From contig JAKAJM010000007.1 in the NCBI GenBank assembly GCA_021813765.1, forward strand, positions 1 to 57,108: a DNA stretch of 57,108 nucleotides, given 5' to 3'. Under the pieces are notes generated by a model. It had not been told where the DNA came from. It worked only from the letters and a program-made list of their open reading frames with translations, and did not search any database. The DNA comes from Nitrospirota bacterium. GTDB taxonomy: Bacteria > Nitrospirota > Thermodesulfovibrionia > Thermodesulfovibrionales > JdFR-88. This document shows, in pieces, positions 52,131-57,108 of this stretch; the stretch's first letter is position 1; every line of letters starts with the position of its first letter. The position numbers and the translations under genes were made by a program.

Positions 52131-52856
52131 ATGTTTAGGGTAAAAAGTATTCTGAGTGACCGTGTTGCCTGCCATGTGGCTGCCGCGCTTTTGTTTCTGT
52201 CTTTTGCGGCCTGCGCGACTGTGCCAAAACTCCCTCCGCCGCCGCCAAAGTACGTCTATCACGAAAAAAGCAGGCCGGAGGCGGTGCATTACGCCAATAA
52301 TTCCCTCTTTGCTGAGGGAGCAGGCCTTTACGAGGACCTGAAGGCCAGGCGTCTGAATGACCTTGTGACAATAAACGTCCTTGAAAACATAACTGGCTCC
52401 GGACAGGCGGACACGAACACATCCAGGACTTCAAGCCTGGATGCGAACGTTACCGGATTTTTTGGCGCACCCCTGAACCTGGGCCTGTCCAATCTTTATG
52501 GGAACGGAAATACCTTTGAGCCTTCGGTATCGGGCAACATGTCGGACAGCTTTAAGGGAAGCGGGGCCACAACGAGGACCGGGACGCTGGTGGGCACCAT
52601 AACCGCCAAGGTGGTCCAGGTGCTGCCAAACGGCAACCTGGTTCTCCAATCCAGAAAAGAGATAACGATAAACAACGAAAAACAGATACTTGTTTTCGAG
52701 GGCATTTGCAGGCCATACGATATCGCCCCGGACAACACCATAGCAAGCACCAGGATAACAGATGCCAAGGTGTATTTTGTGGGCGACGGCGTGGTGCAGG
52801 AAAAGCAGGGGCCGGGATGGCTCAGCAGGTTCCTGGACAAGGTATGGCCGTTCTGA
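52131..52856 (+). CDS. flgH: Flagellar L-ring lipoprotein FlgH
   Basis: Outer-membrane L-ring protein, 241 aa. A lipoprotein signal ends in LSFAAC, with Cys as the acylated residue. FlgH signatures LNDLVTINVLE, SGNMSDSFKGSGATTRTGTL and LVLQSRKEI are visible. Its presence shows the host has an outer membrane. It overlaps a possible flgI start (TGATG). Confidence 0.95.
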   Translation: MFRVKSILSDRVACHVAAALLFLSFAACATVPKLPPPPPKYVYHEKSRPEAVHYANNSLFAEGAGLYEDLKARRLNDLVTINVLENITGSGQADTNTSRTSSLDANVTGFFGAPLNLGLSNLYGNGNTFEPSVSGNMSDSFKGSGATTRTGTLVGTITAKVVQVLPNGNLVLQSRKEITINNEKQILVFEGICRPYDIAPDNTIASTRITDAKVYFVGDGVVQEKQGPGWLSRFLDKVWPF

Positions 52857-52909
52857 TGGGAGTTTTTTTGGAAAAATTTAATCTGGATCAGGAAATGAAA
52901 GGCGCTGGC

Positions 52910-54052
52910 ATGAAAAGGACTGTTTTGAAAAAGGCGCTGCCTCTTATTGAAAAAATATCTTTACCCATTGTCCTGCTCTCGATGCTTTTATTTTTTCTGT
53001 CATTTTCCCGGGCTGCGCTGGCCGAGCGCATAGAGGACATAGCCACTTTCCAGGGGATGACCGAAAACCAGGTGGTGGGGTACGGTCTTGCTGTCGGCCT
53101 TGATGGGACAGGCGACACGGGAAACGCCACGATGGAGGCTATAGCCAACGTGCTTGAGAGGATGGGGCTTACCGTGTCTCCCACCGACATAAGGGCCAAG
53201 GACACGGCGGCAGTGATCGTAACTGCAACATTGCCGCCCTTTCCAAAGGCAGGCATGAAGATAGACGTCAACGTCTCGGCGCTTGCCGACGCAAAAAGCA
53301 TACAGGGAGGCACCCTGCTTCTTACGCCCCTGTACGGCCCGGACGGCAAAGTCTACGCCCTTGCCCAGGGGCCTGTGTCAATAGGGGGGTTTGTCGGAGG
53401 GGGCGGGGGCACCAGCATTCAGAAAAACCATCCGACTGCGGGAAGGATCCCCGAGGGGGCTATCATCCAGAAAAACCTGCCCTTTACCCTGGGCAACGGA
53501 TCGACCCTGAAGCTTTTCCTGAACAATCCGGATTTTACCACCGCGGCGGGGATAGCAAAGAGCATAAACAGATCCTTCGGCCCGGACTGCGCGCAGGCCG
53601 CCGACCCCTCAACGGTGACCATAAACATACCCGCTGCCTACGCAGACCGGGTAGTGGATTTTGCCGGCCTTGTCGGGCAGCTCGATGTCTCCGTGGACGA
53701 GCCCGCGAAAGTGGTAATAAACGAAAGGACCGGGACGGTGATAATAGGGCAGAACGTCAGGATCGCCCCGGTGGCTATCGCAAACGGGAACCTTACGGTG
53801 GAGATAAAGACCACCTACAATGTCTCCCAGCCGCCGCCCTTTGCTCCGGCGGGCTCCCAGACCGTAGTCGTGCCCAATACTAACGTGAAGGTTCAGGAGC
53901 AGAAGGCCTCTCTTATGGAGGCCTCAGGGTCTACCCTTGGAGAAGTGGTGAGCGCGCTTAATTCCCTCGGGGTCACACCGAGGGACCTTATCTCCATCAT
54001 GCAGGCGCTCAAGGCCGCAGGCGCCCTCAGGGCCGACCTGGAGATAATTTAA
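52910..54052 (+). CDS. flgI: Flagellar P-ring protein FlgI
   Basis: P-ring subunit, 380 aa from this start. The signal peptide (hydrophobic core about residues 18-33, cleavage after RAALA) is followed by RIEDIATFQGMTENQVVGYGLAVGLDGTGDTG and the conserved C-terminus LNSLGVTPRDLISIMQALKAAGAL. Start options are ATG 52856 (overlapping the flgH stop), 52895 or 52910; the last gives the most ordinary signal peptide. Confidence 0.94.
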   Translation: MKRTVLKKALPLIEKISLPIVLLSMLLFFLSFSRAALAERIEDIATFQGMTENQVVGYGLAVGLDGTGDTGNATMEAIANVLERMGLTVSPTDIRAKDTAAVIVTATLPPFPKAGMKIDVNVSALADAKSIQGGTLLLTPLYGPDGKVYALAQGPVSIGGFVGGGGGTSIQKNHPTAGRIPEGAIIQKNLPFTLGNGSTLKLFLNNPDFTTAAGIAKSINRSFGPDCAQAADPSTVTINIPAAYADRVVDFAGLVGQLDVSVDEPAKVVINERTGTVIIGQNVRIAPVAIANGNLTVEIKTTYNVSQPPPFAPAGSQTVVVPNTNVKVQEQKASLMEASGSTLGEVVSALNSLGVTPRDLISIMQALKAAGALRADLEII

Positions 54053-54072
54053 TCTGACCTGAAGGATGAAAA

Positions 54073-54891
54073 ATGTACATGGATGACGCAATAAGTCCGG
54101 AGAGCCTCCAGAGATACGCGGGCCAGAAAGGCCCGGCGGCAATGAAGGCCGTGGCCCAGAGCATGGAGACGCTTTTTACCTATGAGCTGGTAAAGGAGAT
54201 GCGCGCCACAACCATGCAGGACAACCAGGATTACGGCGAGAAGACCTACACAAGCATGTTCGATATGGAGCTTGCCCAACTCCTGGCGGAAAAAGAGACC
54301 GGATTGAGGGACATGATACTTAAACAGATCGAGCAGATAAATACTAAAGCAACTGATGAACATTCCAGCACTGAGTCACTGAATTCAAAAGGAAAATTAT
54401 CTCTTTCCATGCCCAAAAAAACAGGCGGCCTTTCCATGCCTGAAACAGGCGGGGCGGCTTCTGGCAAGGACCTGCAGGTGCCTCAGGCGGCCCAGGGGGG
54501 TGGAAATGGCGGTTTGGATGAAAAAACGAAAAACATGATACGCGCTGCGTTCGGAGGACAGGCCTCAAACGCCATGGCCGTGGCTTATGCGGAAAGCTCC
54601 GGAAATCCGGAGGCCACCCACTATAATGCGCCTTATGGAAGCACGGACTACGGGCTTTTTCAGATAAATGACAGGTTTTGGGCTTCCCGCCTCATGAAAA
54701 AAGGCATTATAAACAGCGTGTCCGACCTGTTCGATCCTAAAAAAAATATCCAGGCAGCCGCCTGGATATACAAGCAGGGAGGATGGGGCCTGTGGACCTC
54801 CGTCCGGACCGGCAGAGTGCAGATCGGGCCGCCGGATACGATGGAGGCGGACAACACTGGTACGGGAAGCCCTGGTCCGGAGGATTTGTAA
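54073..54891 (+). CDS. flgJ: FlgJ-type rod-binding protein fused to an SLT lytic transglycosylase
   Basis: A 272-aa protein. The N-terminal rod-binding domain (about 20-95, with AQSMETLFTYELVKEMRATT) is FlgJ-like. After a Lys/Gly/Ser linker comes a lysozyme-like SLT domain with catalytic Glu in AVAYAESSGNPEA and the GLFQINDRFW segment. In enteric bacteria the second domain is a GH73 glucosaminidase, so this is the alternative architecture. It clears peptidoglycan for rod passage. Confidence 0.88.
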   Translation: MYMDDAISPESLQRYAGQKGPAAMKAVAQSMETLFTYELVKEMRATTMQDNQDYGEKTYTSMFDMELAQLLAEKETGLRDMILKQIEQINTKATDEHSSTESLNSKGKLSLSMPKKTGGLSMPETGGAASGKDLQVPQAAQGGGNGGLDEKTKNMIRAAFGGQASNAMAVAYAESSGNPEATHYNAPYGSTDYGLFQINDRFWASRLMKKGIINSVSDLFDPKKNIQAAAWIYKQGGWGLWTSVRTGRVQIGPPDTMEADNTGTGSPGPEDL

Positions 54892-54951
54892 GATTAAAAT
54901 TAAAAAAACTTTAAAAACTTTAAAAAGGAGCTGAGTTTCAGGCATAAAAAT

Positions 54952-54979
54952 TAAAGATTTCCCCGGGCGTTTACGATAA
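54952..54979 (+). promoter_or_regulatory. Sigma-28-like promoter of flgM
   Basis: TAAA (54952-54955), 16 bases, then TACGATAA (54972-54979), with the CGATAA core intact. It lies about 48 bases before the flgM start. Confidence 0.55.
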
Positions 54980-55026
54980 TAAGATTATAAACGGCAGGTT
55001 AAAAAAAGCCGTCCGGAGGAAATTTG

Positions 55027-55320
55027 GTGAAAATAAACAATAACAAGCCGCCAGAGGGGCCGGAGAAGCACAACGTAAAAAAGCCTTCAGAGGCGCCGAA
55101 GGCAGGGGCGACGGCCGGGGGTGCCGGGGCAGGTGGTCCGGCAGACAGCATCAGGATATCGAAGCAGGGTAAGGAAGCCGTTCAGCTTATCGATGCGATA
55201 GGCAAGCTTCCGGATGTAAGGACGGACAGGGTAAACCAGGTAAGGGAAGCGATCAATTCGGGAAATTACAAGGTGGATGCAGGCAAAGTGGCCCAGAAGA
55301 TGATTAGCGAGATAGTTTAA
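55027..55320 (+). CDS. flgM: Anti-sigma-28 factor FlgM
   Basis: A 97-aa protein. The disordered Pro/Gly-rich N-terminus is followed by the FliA-binding C-terminal half (DSIRISKQGKEAVQLI, VNQVREAINSGNYKVDAGKVAQKM). GTG 55027 is chosen because GGAGGA (55015-55020) lies six bases upstream; TTG 55024 is too close to it. FlgM holds FliA inactive until hook completion. Confidence 0.93.
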   Translation: MKINNNKPPEGPEKHNVKKPSEAPKAGATAGGAGAGGPADSIRISKQGKEAVQLIDAIGKLPDVRTDRVNQVREAINSGNYKVDAGKVAQKMISEIV

Positions 55321-55326
55321 AAACCT

Positions 55327-55797
55327 ATGACCGCAGCGATGGGAAAAATAAAGGCCGTGCTTGAAGAGCAGATTAGGGAATACAAGAATCTGCTTGCCCT
55401 CCTGCGGAGGGAGAGGCAATGCCTCATTGATTTCGATGAGGAAGGGGTGGAGGAGCTCGCAAAGCAGAAAGACACCAGCGTGCTAAAGCTGAGGCTGCTG
55501 GAGCAGGAAAGGCTCCGGCTGATAGAGGAGTTTTACGGAGCCCATGGGGACGGAGCCGGGGAAACGAATTTCAGCCTGCAGGAGCTGTCCCGCGTTACCG
55601 GGGATGGCGGCTTCATCGAGATGCGCAGGCTCGTGATATCTCTTTTGCAGGGCATCCAGGAATTAAATGAGTTCAACCGTATATTGATAGCGCGGTCCTT
55701 GCATTTTGTGAGCGATTCCCTGTCCTTCATGGGAAAGGCGGGGGCCGCTGCAGGCGGCGGAAGGGCCAAGGGCCTGATGGTATCGAGGCAGATCTGA
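55327..55797 (+). CDS. flgN: Flagellar chaperone FlgN
   Basis: A 156-aa mostly helical protein between flgM and flgK, the standard place of FlgN, the export chaperone of FlgK and FlgL. Sequence shows an N-terminal coiled coil (LEEQIREYKNLLALLRRERQCL) and a FlgN-like C-terminal helix. ATG 55339 is an alternative start. The stop overlaps the flgK ATG. Confidence 0.87.
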   Translation: MTAAMGKIKAVLEEQIREYKNLLALLRRERQCLIDFDEEGVEELAKQKDTSVLKLRLLEQERLRLIEEFYGAHGDGAGETNFSLQELSRVTGDGGFIEMRRLVISLLQGIQELNEFNRILIARSLHFVSDSLSFMGKAGAAAGGGRAKGLMVSRQI

Positions 55798-57108
55798 TGA
55801 GCGGGTTGAACGACATACTGAATATAGCGCAATCGGCCCTGTTTGCAAGCCAGGCCGCCCTGAACACCACAAGCAACAATATCTCCAACGTAAACACGCC
55901 CGGCTATGATGTTGAGACCACTCAGTTTGAGCCCGTCGATTACATAGACTTAAGCGGCAGCAGCCAGGGCGCAGGCAACCCGGGTGGCGTGACCATCGCC
56001 GGCATACAGAGGCAATATAATTCTTTTCTTCAGTCCCAGATATACCAGACGCAGCAGAACATGAGCGGCGCAGACGCTTCAAGCACTACGCTGGGGCAGG
56101 TCGAGCAGGCGTTCAATGAGACCGGTCAGACCGGGCTGTCAACGTATTTCAGCACCTTTGTGAATGACTGGCAGCAGGTCGCCTCCAATCCCTCCGACCC
56201 ATCCGCAAGGACCGTCCTTCTGGGCGACGCCCAGACGCTGGTTTCCGCGGCACAGGAAAAGCAGGGCGCCATCCAGGATGCCATCAAGCAGGCAAACGAC
56301 ACGATCTCAGGCACCGTGCAGACGGTAAACTCCATAGCCGCCAGCATCGCGCAGCTCAACGGCCAGATAGCCGCCGCGCAGGGCAACACCACAGGCAGCC
56401 TGGACCAGCTGCTCGATGAGCGAGACAACCTCATGAACCAGCTCTCCCAGTCCATCAGTTTCAGTTTCTATACGGACAGCACCGGCCAGGTGACCATCAT
56501 CAGCGGCATGCAGAACCTGGTCAGCGGCAGCCAGACCAATGCGCTTTCCGCCAAGCAGGACTCAAACGGCGATTACCAGCTCTATTTGAGCGGGGCAAAC
56601 ATAACTTCGGACATTACGGGAGGCGCCCTGGGCGGGCTCATATCCGCAAGGAGCGAGGCGGAGACCCAGGGGCTGTTGCCTTTAAACAGGTTTGTGGCGG
56701 CCCTGACCCAGCAGGCAAACAAGATGCAGGAGCAGGGCTACGGACTTGACGGCAGCACCGGCAACCCCTTTTTCAGTCCGCTTACGCTTGCCACAAGCAC
56801 GAGCTCAAGCGCCTCCATATCGACTTCCGTCACCAACGAAAGCCAGCTCACCCTTGACCAGTACAATATAAAGATAGACTCCAGCGGGAACTATAACGTC
56901 TATGACATCCAGACCGGCTCGCTTGTGACATCCGGCACATACACATCCGGCGGGGCCATAAATTTTGACGGGATTCAGGCGGCGATAACCGGCTCCCCTG
57001 CCGCCGGAGACACTTTTACCATCGACCCGCTTAAAAACGCGGTAAATAATTTCAAGGTGGCCCTTACGGACGGAAGCCAGGTAGCGGCGGCGTCTTCTTC
57101 CTCCGGTT
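55797..57108 (+). CDS. flgK: Flagellar hook-associated protein FlgK (3' end outside window)
   Basis: Hook-filament junction protein, first 437 codons. The axial-family N-terminus (ALFASQAALNTTSNNISNVNTPGYDVE) and the FlgK domain with IAQLNGQIAAAQG and LLDERDNLMNQLS are clear. The frame is open to the window edge, so it is cut by the window and not broken. ATG overlaps the flgN stop. Confidence 0.95.
   Translation, partial: MSGLNDILNIAQSALFASQAALNTTSNNISNVNTPGYDVETTQFEPVDYIDLSGSSQGAGNPGGVTIAGIQRQYNSFLQSQIYQTQQNMSGADASSTTLGQVEQAFNETGQTGLSTYFSTFVNDWQQVASNPSDPSARTVLLGDAQTLVSAAQEKQGAIQDAIKQANDTISGTVQTVNSIAASIAQLNGQIAAAQGNTTGSLDQLLDERDNLMNQLSQSISFSFYTDSTGQVTIISGMQNLVSGSQTNALSAKQDSNGDYQLYLSGANITSDITGGALGGLISARSEAETQGLLPLNRFVAALTQQANKMQEQGYGLDGSTGNPFFSPLTLATSTSSSASISTSVTNESQLTLDQYNIKIDSSGNYNVYDIQTGSLVTSGTYTSGGAINFDGIQAAITGSPAAGDTFTIDPLKNAVNNFKVALTDGSQVAAASSSSG

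Noticed and set aside
52706-52855. Upstream extension of flgI
   Set aside because: It lies wholly inside flgH in another frame and gives a basic, low-quality sequence before the real signal peptide.
1-57108. CRISPR arrays, tRNA or rRNA genes, insertion sequences, prophage
   Set aside because: No regularly spaced direct repeats, tRNA-like cloverleaf, rRNA core sequence or transposase frame was found on reading both strands.

Overview
The window looks like a chromosomal segment of a motile, diderm (Gram-negative-type) bacterium. flgA, flgH and flgI encode P- and L-ring parts, and the chemotaxis set includes a CheZ-type phosphatase. Coding DNA is moderately GC-rich, with heavy use of AGG for arginine and ATA for isoleucine. 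Together with the 2-oxoacid:ferredoxin oxidoreductase, a plasma-membrane-type H+ P-ATPase and strong sigma-54 control, this would suit an anaerobic Nitrospirota- or Desulfobacterota-like lineage. The phylum is an inference and is not proven here. No rRNA, tRNA, CRISPR array, transposase or phage gene was seen.

Layout. 1-4763 (+): housekeeping run of a GGDEF cyclase, 2-oxoacid:ferredoxin oxidoreductase beta and gamma subunits, an ArgA-like acetyltransferase, purN, rsmD and coaD, mostly with overlapping starts and stops. 4756-5139: two palindromic intergenic elements and a bidirectional terminator. 5179-7623 (-): H+ P-type ATPase. 7877-8512: queE. 8625-17344: regulatory block with a hybrid histidine kinase, a FleQ/FlrA-like sigma-54 activator, an exported TPR protein and a FleS/FleR (FlrB/FlrC)-like pair. 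17464-27882: flgBC-fliEFGHIJ-MotE-like-fliK-flgDE. 28465-30649: lytic transglycosylase and pyruvate kinase. 30848-40435: fliLMNOPQR-flhBA-flhF-flhG-fliA. 40498-48880: HEAT-repeat protein, cheR, two CheY-like receivers, cheA, a CheW-CheZ fusion, cheB and a REC-HDOD protein. 48895-49495: two small flagellum-associated genes. 49801-57108: flgF, flgG, flgA, flgH, flgI, flgJ (with a lytic transglycosylase domain), flgM, flgN and a flgK truncated by the window edge.

How it works together. The DNA appears to spell out a complete flagellar transcription cascade. The FleQ-like gene has an exact GTCA-N6-TGAC palindrome (the half-sites of the Pseudomonas FleQ box) over its own -35. The same palindrome lies upstream of the sigma-54 promoters of the TPR/FleS/FleR operon and of fliL. 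Sigma-54 promoters (TGGCAC-N5-TTG) precede the TPR gene, flgB, fliK, fliL and flgF. fliA (sigma-28) and flgM (anti-sigma-28) are present, and sigma-28-like promoters precede the chemotaxis operon and flgM.

The most unusual points are: a CheW-CheZ fusion protein; three sigma-54 promoters whose -12 element sits exactly 13 nt before the start codon, which predicts leaderless mRNAs, with sigma-70-like promoters hinting at the same for pyk and the FleQ-like gene; the GTCA-N6-TGAC regulon; and a 154-bp palindromic element that overlaps the coaD stop codon.
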